64,000 bases of DNA from Galeruca laticollis (lineage: Eukaryota > Arthropoda > Insecta > Coleoptera > Chrysomelidae), in contig OY998177.1 of the NCBI GenBank assembly GCA_963921935.1, positions 12,313,280 through 12,377,279 of the forward strand, in the 5' to 3' direction. Shown here in pieces: positions 33,071 through 43,880 of this stretch (position 1 is the first letter of the stretch; each line of letters opens with the position of its first letter). The position numbers were made by a program, and so were the translations under genes. Under the pieces are notes generated by a model that searched no databases, was not told where the DNA came from, and worked only from the letters and a program-made list of their open reading frames with translations.

Positions 33071-33242
33071 ATCGTCTAAGATGGAATAGAAGAATGTAGA
33101 GGGGGTGAATCTTCCATTCATAAGAAAGAAGAAGATGACATAACCTTATTCTCGTGAGTGAGAGGGTTGTAAACAATAAGACATACACGGTAGAAGATAT
33201 CAAGAACACCCACAACAGCGAAACAAATAATATATTCAACGA

Positions 33243-33244
<2 letters not shown>

Positions 33245-33340
<96 letters not shown>

Positions 33341-33355
33341 GATAGATAGATAGAT
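33245..33355. repeat. (AAT)n and (GATA)n tail of the CR1-group LINE
   Basis: About 32 AAT units (33,245-33,340) followed by almost four GATA units (33,341-33,355) that join directly to the LINE 3' end. Read on the minus strand, the element ends CAATAAACCATC(TATC)n and then (TTA)n. Confidence 0.95.
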
Positions 33356-33639
33356 GGTTTATTGACCCCATTCACATACATAGTACATTAGAAGTCAGTG
33401 AAAGTAGTACATATGAATACATTTTACCAACTAAAAATATTAAAGATTGTATAGTGTTGTATATGACAAATTTAAAATATAATAAAAATAATAGAAAGTA
33501 AAAATTTTACATAAATACAGATATACATTTCATAAAGTAAAAATATTGATGAAAATATGACAATTTTGAAATATAAAATAAGTTAAAAAATAATAGAAAG
33601 TAAAAATTAAATTAAACAAAACAAACAAACATATAAGCA

Positions 33640-36396
33640 TTAAGCCCAAGTTTTCAATTCCTCCAAAAACTCATCAACTGTATAAAAACAATAATTTAAA
33701 AGAAAAGACTTAGCAAAATGTTTAAATTGAACTCTCGTCATATCACTTATATTTATATGTTCAAAATATTTTACAAATGAATTGTACAATGTAACATCCA
33801 ACTTATTGTTTTTTGTTGTTTTCAGTCTAGATTTGAGAATGACAATGTCTTTACTATTTCTAGTATCATAATTATGAACATCTGCATGTTTAGTCAGAAC
33901 ATATCGATTTTTATGTGTTTCAATTAACACTTCGAAAATATACAAGCACGGAAGCGGCAATATTTCAAGTTTTTTGAATATTTTTTTACAATTGGTGTTT
34001 CTTGGTGCGTTGTAAATTATTCTAACTATAGTTTTCTGTAGCACAAATACTTTGTGCACTGATGTTCTGCTGCCCCATAGCATAATACCATATGTTAAAT
34101 TGCTATGAAAAAGTGAATAATATACAGACTTTAACAAATGAGTTGGTATACATGATTTTAATTGACGAATTACAAAAACTTGGCTCGCTAATTTTGAACA
34201 AAGGTAGTCAACATGAGGTGACCAACTTAAGTTTGTATCCAAATGAATGCCCAGTAATTTAACTGGCTCTGATTTTATAGCCCATTTATCTAAACTGAAA
34301 AGAATGTGTTTCGTTTTAGTGTCGTTGAGTTTCAGCTTATTTGCCAGGAACCACTGATTCAACAAAATATTATCACCAGCTTGTGTGCCATCAGATAAAG
34401 TTGTAGTATCATCAGCGAATAAAATACAAAAAGTGTCAATAGCCTCTGGTAAATCGTTAACAAATATTATAAAAAGTATTGGACCCAAAATTGAGCCCTG
34501 AGGAATGCCGTTGTCTATATTACGTAAATCAGACTGGTTGTTTCCACAAACTACATACTGTTTCCTTTTACTTAAATAAGATCTCAGTAATTTGTGTGCA
34601 TTTCTTCTAATACCATAAAATTCCAGTTTACTTAGGAGTGAATCCGCTGGAACACAATCAAAAGCCTTCGTTAATTCGCATAACGTGGCAACAGAGTTGA
34701 CGCCTTCCTCTAGTTTCTGTACAACTTCCTCTAAGAGTCGAAGAAGAGCACGTATGCATGATTTATTTTTGCGATAGCCGAATTGAAATTCCGTTAGAAG
34801 TGACTTATCTTCCAAATAATTGATTAATTTTTCTTTGACTATCAATTCAAATATTTTGTTAATCGTCGGTAAAATTGCTATGGGTCTAAAATTTTCTGGA
34901 GAATCTATATCACCATTTTTATATAATGGAATAATTTTTGATATTTTAAAGGAGTCAGGCCAAGACCCTTCCTCTAAGCATTTATTAAATAAAATGGTCA
35001 GTGGATATGTCAATGAGTGTATACAACGTTTCAATATTTTGCTATTTATATTGTAAACATCTAAACATGACGAATGACTTAATTTCAATATAGCCTCATG
35101 GACATCACTTTCCAAGATTGCACTCATAAAGAATGAAAATGCAGGTTTATTTAGTTTATTTAAAAAGAAACTCGACTCGTATTGAGAATCACCAAGAGAT
35201 TTTAATACTATTTCCGATACCGATGTAAAAAATTCATTGAATTTTTGTGGTGATATATCGGACTGTTTGGTTTTATTAATTTTAGTTCTTCTTTCCGAAT
35301 TTACGATTGTCCAACATGTTTTATTTTTATTATCGGAATCTTTTATATCTTTGAGTAGGCTAACTACTTTCCAGAGCGAATTGCTTTTTTATATATTTTG
35401 TTTAAATTTTTGTAATTCACCCAATCACCTTCCGAATAACTATTCATAAATTTGTTTTTTGCTGTAATGACATTTTTTCTCATACTACGCAATGTGTTGT
35501 TGAACCATTTGATATTAGATTTATTTGATTTAACAGTTTTTTTACAAAAACAAGTATCAGAGATATGTTTCAGCGTATTCAATATGTTTTCTGCCAAATT
35601 ATCTGCACCCATATTATGAACATCCAAATCATTCCAAGAAACTTCAGAAAGTTTATCAGAAAAAGCCGTTATTGTTGCGTCGTTAATAACACGTCTAATA
35701 ATGGGGACATTTTCATTCAATAGGTGATTAAAATATATGTATTGGCCGTTGTGATCAGACACTAGAGGATCTACTACTCCCACTTTAGTGAGACTAGGGT
35801 CTATGTTTGTAACTATGTTATCTAGATAGGATTGACTATTCAAGACTATTCTAGTGGGCTCCTCAATCGTATGGCGTAATCCGAAACTTGTGAAGACTGT
35901 TTTAAGATCTTTGGATTTATCGTCGTTCTTTGAAATGTCTAAATTGAAGTCCCCTACCAAGACAATGTTTTTGTATTTTCTATGAATATATTCAAGAAGT
36001 TTAATAATTTGATCTTTAAATATGGTAAAATTATCTCTACTTGACGATCTATAAAGAGCAATTATTATGGTGTCTTTCAATTCTACTCCACAAAACTCGG
36101 CATCGTAGATAACAGAAAACTGCTTCAGATCAACTGCCTTGCATATTAGATGCGATTTTGAAAATATTGCCACTCCCTCATGTTGCTTTCTAGAACGAGT
36201 AAAATCGGAAATGAAGTTATAATCATTTAATTTGATTAATTCCAAGTTATTCTTATCTAACCAATGTTCTGAAAAACATACGATATCAAATGGATGTTCG
36301 GTTAAGAAAACTGAAAGTTCATGTAACTTATTTTGAAGACTATTTACGTTAATATGGAAAACCGAAAGATGCTGTCTATATTTACTGTTTATTCGT
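33640..36396 (-). pseudogene. CR1-group LINE ORF2: endonuclease and reverse transcriptase, one frameshift
   Basis: The reading opens at about 36,396 (HLSVFHINVNSLQNKL, then FDIVCFSEHWL). No ATG precedes it in frame, so translation would need reinitiation or a non-AUG start. The AP-endonuclease shows IVLVGDFNLDIS and VSDHNGQYIY, with active-site residues present. Near 35,375 a frameshift separates it from the RT frame (open from about 35,378, first ATG 35,127). The RT carries FRPIAILPTINKIFE, NGIPQGSILGPILF, the catalytic FADDTTTL box and a GIMLWGS-type C-terminal motif. Apart from this shift I see no damage over 2.7 kb. Closely related insect elements are often labelled jockey-like. Confidence 0.85.
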
Positions 36397-37299
36397 CTGC
36401 TCCACGGAATTGAACATGACTCTTCTTGGCTGAAAAAACTGATTGATGATTACTCCTGTAGGCCATATTTCCGGTATTAAAATTTTTTCTAGTTCAAGAA
36501 CAGGCACTGTTATCTTGAATGAAGCATATTTAAGTGGTTGGCGAGAGTTCAACTTTTGAACACTAATATCGGGAACAAACTCTTCTAAATACTTGAGTAA
36601 ATCCTCTTCTGATGTGTGTGGATCCCAATTTGTAGAATGGAGGTGTTTCATTCTCTGTCTGTTTGCCGACCTTAAATGAAATGATTCGTCATCTTTGTTG
36701 CCCGTAATTAAAATTTTGGGTGCTGCTCTTTCTCTGGTGTTACTTTTATGAGGTATGGTATCGTTGCCCAAACTGATAACAGAATGACATAAGTTGGAAG
36801 ACTGAGCATTGGCAATAGCACTGGAAACTTCAGATGATGTGAAAACACCCGGAGCTTCGGAATTTACCAATGGCCTCATTTTACTAAAAGGTTGTTTTAA
36901 ATTTTCATGTTCCACTTGTGCTTTAGTATCTGATGGTTCCAAAGGTGTTCTATAGGTAACTGTTTTAATCATGTTAAGCTGATCTTGAAGCGATCTGATC
37001 GCAATCTCTTGATTAAAAATAATATTACCCTTGTTTTTAATTATTTCTTCCAAATATTTCACTTTAAGTTGAAGTTCTGATGTAACACTGGTACTATAAG
37101 TGGGTATTGGTGATGTTTCCATAGTAATTCCACTGTCTATACAACAGTTGCAAGAAGAATCGTCTATAATTTTTGCATTTTTGACAGATTTCAAGCAACT
37201 CTTATGGGAAACAACCCCACACGTCACACATTTCAATCCTGATGTAACATCTTTTTTGCATCTTTTACACTTATTTATTGAGTCCATATTCCGTTGCAA
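36382..37299 (-). CDS. CR1-group LINE ORF1 (PHD-like zinc finger protein)
   Basis: Intact frame of 305 residues. The N-terminus carries a Cys/His-rich finger (CKRCKKDVTSGLKC, then CGVVSHKSC and a late C-x-CC) like the PHD-type fingers of insect CR1 ORF1 proteins. A short coiled coil (about residues 75-115) follows. The C-terminal third, with LHSTNWDPHTSEEDLLKYL and WPTGVIINQFFQPRR, matches the RRM-like region typical of these proteins. The protein would bind element RNA. ORF2 begins in another frame and overlaps the end of this one by a few bases. I see no stop or shift, so it could still be translated if transcribed. Confidence 0.8.
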   Translation of the reverse strand: MQRNMDSINKCKRCKKDVTSGLKCVTCGVVSHKSCLKSVKNAKIIDDSSCNCCIDSGITMETSPIPTYSTSVTSELQLKVKYLEEIIKNKGNIIFNQEIAIRSLQDQLNMIKTVTYRTPLEPSDTKAQVEHENLKQPFSKMRPLVNSEAPGVFTSSEVSSAIANAQSSNLCHSVISLGNDTIPHKSNTRERAAPKILITGNKDDESFHLRSANRQRMKHLHSTNWDPHTSEEDLLKYLEEFVPDISVQKLNSRQPLKYASFKITVPVLELEKILIPEIWPTGVIINQFFQPRRVMFNSVEQTNKQ

Positions 37300-37420
37300 A
37301 TGCCGAACAAATCAAGTGATATCGAATAAAAGAGAGAAGTTTCGTTTAAAATCTGACCAATGGTGGAATAGGTGCTGTGACAAATTGTTTTGATGGAAAT
37401 AACCAGATTTCAACAAAACG

Positions 37421-37470
37421 AATAATAATAATAATAATAATAATATTGATAATAATAATAATAATAATAA
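37421..37470. repeat. (AAT)n microsatellite, 5' junction of the restriction-like-endonuclease LINE
   Basis: Sixteen or so AAT units with one ATTGAT interruption. The reading frame of the downstream LINE opens immediately after it. Confidence 0.9.
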
Positions 37471-38362
37471 CAAGGAAGCACACTCACAACTGCACGTTGC
37501 TATCAAGCAAGCAGACAAAAAATACACACCACTGAGTACGCATACCCAATTACAATATACAGACAAGAAAACATTCATGAAAAATCTAACACAGACATGG
37601 GAAGGTAAAAAACTACACAGCAGATATAAACATGATCTCAGTAGGCAACACCAACTATCGACTAAATGGCTTGAAATAGGAGAACTATATACAGAAACAG
37701 AAGGATTCATGTGTGCTATACAGGATCAGGTAATAGCTACAAAGAATTATCAAAAGTATATAACCAACATGAACATAGAGGATGACAAATGTAGAATATG
37801 TAAAGCAACGTCAGAAACAATTCAACACATAACATCAGGATGCTCCGGTCTAGCTCAAACAAAGTATTTAAATAGACACAATCTTACAGCAAAAATCTTA
37901 CACAAACATCTACTTCAAAAATACCAAATAAAAACAATAGAAGATCCTTACTATAAGTACAAACCTGATGCAGTGAATGGAAACCAGAATTTCAAAGTTT
38001 ACTGGGACCGAACAATTGTAACAGATAAAACAATAACAAATAATAGACCAGATATAATAATTATAGATAAAATAAATAGAATAACAACACTAATAGACAT
38101 CGCTCATCCCCTGGATCACAACATACAGAAAACATATACAGAAAAAATTAGGAAATACACCGAACTAGCAGAAGAAATAAAGACAATGTGGAAGATGGAG
38201 AAAGTTCAGATAACCCCAGTTGTCATTTCAGTAACGGGCCTCATACCACCAGAGTTACTTAATGAATTCAAAAAACACAACTTACCACAACAAACAATAC
38301 TAGAAATGCAAAAATCAACTATATTAGAAACGTGTAGGATAGTAAGGAAAATTATCAAATAA
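37471..38362 (+). CDS. LINE C-terminus: CCHC knuckle and restriction-like endonuclease
   Basis: The frame is open from the AAT tract; the first ATG is at 37,577 but is internal. It reads QTWEGKKLHSRY, then a region ending TKNYQKYITN, a knuckle CRICKATSETIQHITSGC (C-x2-C-x7-H-x4-C), then a conserved LNRHNLTAKILHKHL helix. The nuclease core RPDIIIIDKINRITTLIDIA follows (PD ... D pattern of the PD-(D/E)XK fold used by R2/R4/NeSL-type LINEs), then EIKTMWKMEKVQITPVVIS and a C-terminal helix. In such LINEs this nuclease replaces the AP-type enzyme and gives site preference. The RT lies upstream and is missing. The frame has no stop over 297 codons, so the truncation seems recent. Confidence 0.7.
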
Positions 38363-38430
38363 GTCAACAAGGTATGAGTTTTGCGTGAGCCCTCATACTT
38401 TTAATCCGTGTAAACGTGGGAAGAAGGAGA
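37471..38430 (+). mobile_element. 3' fragment of an R4/Dong-like LINE in (TAA)n
   Basis: A 5'-truncated LINE whose C-terminal coding end (to 38,362) carries a knuckle and a restriction-like endonuclease. A short 3' UTR follows, with a 7-bp-stem hairpin (GTATGAG ... CTCATAC, 38,371-38,398), then (AAT)n from 38,430. With (AAT)n on both sides, the insertion fits the TAA-repeat target preference known for Dong-type R4-clade elements. Confidence 0.65.
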
Positions 38431-38436
38431 ATAATG

Positions 38437-38499
<63 letters not shown>
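38430..38499. repeat. (AAT)n microsatellite, 3' junction of the LINE
   Basis: About 22 AAT units following directly on the LINE 3' UTR sequence GGAAGAAGGAGAATAATG. Confidence 0.95.
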
Positions 38500-38794
38500 T
38501 AGTAATCATTAAATTAATATAACAATTATGTGAAATATACATATTGTTAGGTGCATCTACGGACAGCAATGCACCCAGCTTATAGAAGTTGTTAAGATAT
38601 TATGTTTCTGCAATTAGGGTAGTGTCATGAGGAGTAACATGATTGCGTTCAGGTAGGTTACAGTTGAAATCCAAGGACAACAGAAAGGAATGAATGTCAC
38701 TCAAGTGATCTATGTCTGTTTATAAGAGCCATTTCTAGGAATGATCTCTAAGTTTTGTTTGACTCTGTCGCTAACATCCTTACAGCTCCAAAAT
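38500..38794. other. Spacer, probably PLE 3' region
   Basis: On the minus strand this lies just downstream of the PLE nuclease at 38,795 and may be its 3' UTR. No coding pattern is recognised. Confidence 0.35.
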
Positions 38795-39668
38795 TCATAT
38801 GATGGTCCAGAGAATGAACGTGATTAGATTAGCTAACGCGCACCGTTCGGGGTGTAATCTGCAGTCGCCCTTATGTGGGACAATAAGACGTGACAGTGAC
38901 CTCAAAGTCTGACCAATATATTGTTTATCACAGTTCCTACATAGAATGCTGTACACAACATTAGTAAGCGAAGGACTTTTATCATTCACTTTAGTGAAAA
39001 TTGATCTAATTGTTAGTGCTGTTTTATTAGCAATTTTAAAGTTACCATATGTCCGGAACAATCTGCCAAGTCTCTGAGTTATGTCTCTTATGTATGGTAG
39101 AGAAGCGGAAATTGGACGAGCAGGGGTCGTACCAGAACCAACATCCATTTGGGCCTCATTAGGATGGCTATCATCAGTCAGCAAGTTCATGGTATTAGAT
39201 GTGCTAAATAATAACTTATTAAGTAAAGTTCTTGGATAGGAGTTATCCAAGAAAAGGTTGAACAAAACGGTAAGATTCTTATTATGGAAGATATTGTTTG
39301 AAATTCTGAGAACTCTTCGTTTCATCTGTTTAATCAAATTCACCTTCATAGAATGCTTGTGGTAGGAATGGTAATTTGAATATCTATCAGAACTGTTTCC
39401 TGTACCAATCTATGGTATTATTATTACGAATGAATTTAGTGTCCAAGAATGGCACGGAATTATAGTTGTCTTCTTTTTCAATTGTGAACTGTATGTATGA
39501 ATCGTAGCTGTTATAGGTCTCAAGAATTTCATCTGAGTGTTCTCTAGGAAGAGCCACAATAATATCATCGACATATTTCTTAATGAAAACAAGAGTGAAA
39601 GAAAGTACCTTACAAATCGTCCATGACATATGCTGCCAATATAGGAGAAAATCAAAATAAAATTTCAA
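38795..39668 (-). pseudogene. PLE copy A: RT end, linker and GIY-YIG
   Basis: The minus strand begins near the RT catalytic box KKYVDDIIVALP (about 39,580), then YIQFTIEKEDNYNSVPFLDT. A one-base shift near 39,390 leads to the linker (SLPYIRDITQRLGRLFRTYG) and the GIY-YIG region with VVYSILCRNCDKQYIGQTLR and a conserved Arg. The upstream RT fingers and palm are missing, and the copy ends abruptly about 20 bp before PLE copy B, which runs in the opposite direction. It is closely related to copies B and D (46,935). The nuclease C-terminus is cut. Confidence 0.8.
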
Positions 39669-39689
39669 GTAAACAGCAGGTTACGTATA

Positions 39690-40572
39690 ATAAATTGTTC
39701 CGTAAAATTAAAATCTAAAAAAATTCAAAAGTCAATCAATTTAAATTATTATTAAAATCAAATTCTACATGGCTAAGAAATATTTTCAACACCATAATAC
39801 CAAATAATATTGCACAATTTTTGGCCCTAGGTCCTAAGTTTGGTGTGGAGCCTGTCATCTTGAAAGATATTTCAATCAATTCAAGTTTTTAAGATGTTGA
39901 TTATCTCACCTCCACCATTACAGATCCTAAAGTGAGAAACATCACTGTTGCTAGAGCTACTAATATAATACCAAATTATATACATAAACCTCATTCAAAC
40001 TCTTCATTCCATAATCTTTTACCTAAATCTATAGCTTTTTTAAAATCAAACCCACATCTTATTCTAACACAACCAGATGAAGGAATGTCACAGTTGTTCT
40101 TGAGGCCATTAACAGCTACGATCCATACATACAGTTCACAACTGAAAAAGAAGACAACGATACTTCCGTCTAAATCTTGGACACTCAGTCTATTCATAAT
40201 AATAATACAATTATTATAGATTGTCACAGGAAACCTTGTAGTTCTTGTAGATATTTAAATTACCTTTCCTACCACAAGCATTCTATGAAGGTGAATTTGG
40301 TTAAGCAAATGAAGTCCTTAGAATTTCAAACAATATCTTCCATAATGAGAATCTTACCGTTTTATTCAACCTTCTCTTGGATAACTCTATCTAAGAACTT
40401 TACATAATAAATTATTATTTTGCACATCTAATACCATGAACTTGCTGACTGATCATAGCCATCCTAATGTGGCCCAAATGGATGTTGGCGCTCGTCCAAT
40501 TCTTGCTTCTCTGCCATACATAAGAGATATAACTCCGAAACTTGCCATATTGTTCCGGTATGATAACTTTAA
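39690..40572 (+). pseudogene. PLE copy B, 5' part, internally deleted
   Basis: The plus strand carries early RT sequence (FLALGPKFGVEP, then KVRNITVARATNII and LKSNPHLILTQPDEG). It then jumps directly to the region after the catalytic box (NSYDPYIQF-like, one frame over), so the YVDD segment is deleted. It continues through SCRYLNYLSYHKHSMKVN and ASLPYIRDITPKLAILFRYD up to 40,572, where the RTE-like LINE interrupts it. The reading continues in frame at 43,847 on the far side (DNFKIANKTA), which fixes the order of events. Confidence 0.85.
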
Positions 40573-43500
40573 GGGGGCTACATGGTTAGTACTGTGCCTC
40601 GGAGGGGGATAGGGATTGTCGACGTCTCTATTCCAATAAAACCCTGAGAAATGCACACTAACAAATCCTACTACCAGGTCCACGTCGTAGGCTCTGGGCA
40701 ATGCATGGCGTACAATGGGTGTACGTTATGTAGCTAACGGTAGAGGGTAAAGGCGAATTTCTAGCGCCTAAAAACTGGAACAGGTCGACTAAGGGAAGAA
40801 ACCCTGACAGAAAACTCTGGTCCTCCAGGTTGGGGGTTTAGGCGTTAGGTTAGCTACCTATCACTAGTAAAAAAATATTTGTGCTAAACAGTCTAACAAC
40901 TGCCTCGGAAATTCGGACGGATCAAAAAGTAAACGACATTGGCTACGAAAAAGGATAATGAACATTGGTACTTGGAATGTGAGAGGAATAAGGAACAAGA
41001 TTGATGAAGTTATTCACGAAGTATCTGCTTTAAGCATGGATATTGCAGTCTTGACGGAGACCAAAAAGAAAGGCACCGGTACAGAAATACTAGACAAATA
41101 TGTGCATATATTTAGTGGTGTCCCTAAATACCAAAGAGCAAGTCGAGGAGTTTCTATTTTGATTCATAAAAAACATCGCCACAAAATTACGGATTTCGAA
41201 GCCATAGATGAAAATATACTACGAGTAAACCTAGTTTTAAATCAAAAATATGTTACAATCTTGGGAGTATATGGTATTTCCGATGACGAACCCAATAATA
41301 TAAAGGAGGAATTTTTTGAAAAGATTAACGATGAAATTATCAAAATTGGAAACCTAAGAGAGATCATTTTAATGGGAGACCTAAATGGAAGAGTCGGAAG
41401 AGAACTACAGAGCAAAATAGTAGGCCCATATGGGGAACTGACTAGAAACAATAATGGAGAAAGAATAATAGAAATTTGCGAAAATAACAAACTAAAAATA
41501 GCAAACGGATTCTATAAACATAAGGACATTCATACATATTCATGGATACAAATTACAAGAAACTTAAGATCAGTCATAGACTACATTATTATTAGACAAG
41601 CCTCTACGATAAAAATAAATGATGTACGAGTGTACAGAGGTGTAACATGCGACTCAGATCATTATATAGTCAAGTCAAAAATATTCTTACCATACAGACG
41701 CACGAGAACAAAACCCAATATTGATGTCGAAACAGAGGACATAATAAAAATAACACCCAAACACTACAACTTAGACAGCCCAATAAATGAAAGTACTAAA
41801 ATGCTGTACCAACGCAGACTAGATAGCAGACTATTCAGTTTAGCAGCTGACCAAACTGTTGAAATTGTTTATGATAATATAATTGCCAGTATGCATGAAG
41901 CAGCAGAGGAATCCCTAGGAGAAAGATATAAAACTAGTAGTAGTAAATTGTGGATAAATAAAGAGATAGAAACACTTGCAAAACAAAAGAAGGAAGCCTA
42001 CGGGAAATGGTTAAGTACCAAACAACCAGATGACCGGGATAAATACCTAGAACTGAAGAGAACGACGAGAAGAACAGTAAATCAATCAAAAAGGGACATG
42101 TGGGACCAAAAATGCCAAGAAATAAATACCTATTCAGGAGGCAAAAAATGTACAGAAGCATGGAAGTTTATAAACAGAGTGAAAACAACAGGAAAGAAAG
42201 ACACAAATTTACAATTAATCTCTATCAACAAATGGAAACAACATTACGAGACGCTCCTGACAGAAAATAGAGACGAATATATGATAACCACACCGACGGA
42301 TGTTGTTATTGAAGGCGAAATGATTAAAATCGATAATGATAAAGTGAAGGAAGCTATAAAACACTTGAAAAACAATAGAGCATCAGGACCAGGAGACATT
42401 CCGGCCGAGTTACCTAAGAACGGAACGAATAAACTTTTTGAAGCAATAACATGGTGCATGAATCAATTTTTAAATGGCGCTCCTATACCAAAAGAATGGA
42501 AAATCGCCTACATTTTGTCTATTCATAAGAAGGGAAACAAATTTGACTGTGCAAACTATAGGGGTATATCTGTTACTAGTACCATGAGCCGCTTATATGG
42601 AAGAATCCTTCGAGATTTAATAGAATCTGAATACAGGGAACAAGAAGAAGAGGAGAAATCGGGTTTTAGAGCTAGAAGAACCTGCACAGATAACGTTTTT
42701 TGCTTAAAACAGATGATAGAAAAAAAATGGGTACCAATCAGGATGTACATCTCATGTTTATTGACCTCCAAAAAGCATATGATACGGTTCCTGTAAATAA
42801 GTTATGGAAAGTCCTACAAGAAACTAATATTAGTCATACCCTAATAAAAGCCTTGAAAAATCTCTACGACAAAACGATATCACAAGTAAAAGTAGGCAAT
42901 AAATTGTCATCAGAATTTATAGTAAATAAAGGACTAAGTCAGGGATGCTGTGTCTCACCCACACTATTTAGAATCTACGTAGCCCGAGCACTAAACCTGT
43001 GGAAGAGAAAGTGTAAGGGAATGTGTGTTGACCTTGGCGGTGTCTGTCTATATACCTTACAGTTTGCGGATGATCAAGTCTTAATAGCAAATGACAAAGA
43101 TGATTTAGAATATATGACACGTAAACTGCAGGAAGAATACGAAAAATGGGGTTTGCAACTTAATACCCAAAAAACTAAATATTTACCTATAGCACAAGAG
43201 AAGATGAACATAGAACTGGAAAAGGAGGAAATTGAGGCTTGCGATGAATATACATATTTAGGTGTAACTTTCGACATAACAGGGAAGGACGACAAAGAAA
43301 TAAATCAACGTATCATACAAGCTAGACGGATAATTGGGTGTTTGAATGAGATATTTTGGAGTAAGGAAATCGGAAAACATAGAAAATATAATATCTACGA
43401 AACCCTCATAAAGAGCAGCCTATTATATGGGTCAGAAACGTGGCGAATAACAGAAAACAACAAAAGACGATTAGAAGCTGTAGAAATGGATGTATTCAGA

Positions 43501-43809
43501 AGATCGTTAGGAATCAGCAGAAGACAAAGAATACGAAATGAGGACGTACGTCTCCAAATGGGGATAGAAGGCTCCTTAATAACGGACATCGAGAGAAAAC
43601 AATTAGTGTGGTACGGGGATGTTCAGAGGATGGAAGAAAAAAGACTTCCCAAGAAAGTAATGAACTGTATGCCGCCTAATCGTCGAAAACGCGGAAGACC
43701 TAGGAAAACATGGAAAGAAGGAATAGCGAAGACGATGAGCTCACGAGACCTGAGAGAGGGCCAATGGGATGATAGGAAGAGATGGAAGTTAGACATCGGA
43801 CGTTTTAGA

Positions 43810-43846
<37 letters not shown>
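40573..43846 (+). mobile_element. RTE-like non-LTR retrotransposon with 14-bp target duplication
   Basis: The element starts GGGGGCTACATGGTTAG at 40,573 and ends in (TA)n at about 43,813-43,846. The target sequence TATGATAACTTTAA stands at 40,559-40,572 and again at 43,847-43,860. The 385-bp leader has the GC-rich character (CCTCCAGGTTGGGGGTTTAG) I know from RTE-type elements. The full 5' end, the target duplication and a single frameshift suggest a young, full-length insertion. Confidence 0.9.

Positions 43847-43849
<3 letters not shown>
40958..43849 (+). pseudogene. RTE-like endonuclease / reverse transcriptase, one frameshift
   Basis: It starts at ATG 40,958 with MNIGTWNVRGIRNKIDEVI, an AP-endonuclease (VLTETKKKGTG, IILMGDLNGRVGRE, CDSDHYIV). 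The RT follows: NNRASGPGDIPAEL, WKIAYILSIHKKGNKFDCAN, then after a one-base shift near 42,720 MFIDLQKAYDTVP, LSQGCCVSPTLF and LQFADDQVLIA with the catalytic Asp pair. The C-terminus has YGSETWRITENNKRRLE and RKRGRPRKTWKEGI. It would be about 960 residues without the shift. The frame has no stop codon of its own: it runs into the (TA)n tail and terminates at the TGA in the target sequence. The family is probably RTE; the clade was not tested. Confidence 0.85.
43813..43849. repeat. (TA)n tail of the RTE-like LINE
   Basis: About 18 TA units joining the last codons of the LINE to the duplicated target sequence. Simple-repeat tails in place of poly(A) are usual in RTE elements. Confidence 0.95.
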
Positions 43850-43852
<3 letters not shown>

Positions 43853-43880
43853 AACTTTAAAATTGCTAATAAAACAGCAT
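43850..43880 (+). pseudogene. PLE copy B resumes, then breaks off
   Basis: After the RTE-like LINE the PLE reading continues for about ten codons (DNFKIANKTA) and then changes abruptly at 43,880. The same 24-bp segment appears again at 46,944-46,967, where the expected PLE continuation follows. Confidence 0.8.

Larger units (their letters stand above)
33341..37420 (-). mobile_element. CR1-group non-LTR retrotransposon, near-complete
   Basis: Minus-strand element with a 5' leader (about 37,300-37,420), ORF1 (36,382-37,299), ORF2 (33,640 to about 36,396) and a 280-bp 3' UTR ending in a TATC microsatellite. A single frameshift is the only lesion I find in ORF2. The element lies between two (AAT)n tracts (33,245-33,340 and 37,421-37,470). 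The 3' UTR contains a 30-bp direct repeat around AATAATAGAAAGTAAAAATT (33,487 and 33,587). It is probably a young insertion. Confidence 0.85.

Noticed and set aside
33069..33381. Open frames with poly-Leu, poly-Ile and poly-Asn tracts
   Set aside because: All three are readings of the (AAT)n tract at 33,245-33,340 in different frames.
36405..36425. Possible non-AUG start context for ORF2 as a proven feature
   Set aside because: Only the absence of an ATG is visible; no initiation signal can be identified from sequence, so it is listed as a low-interest finding only.
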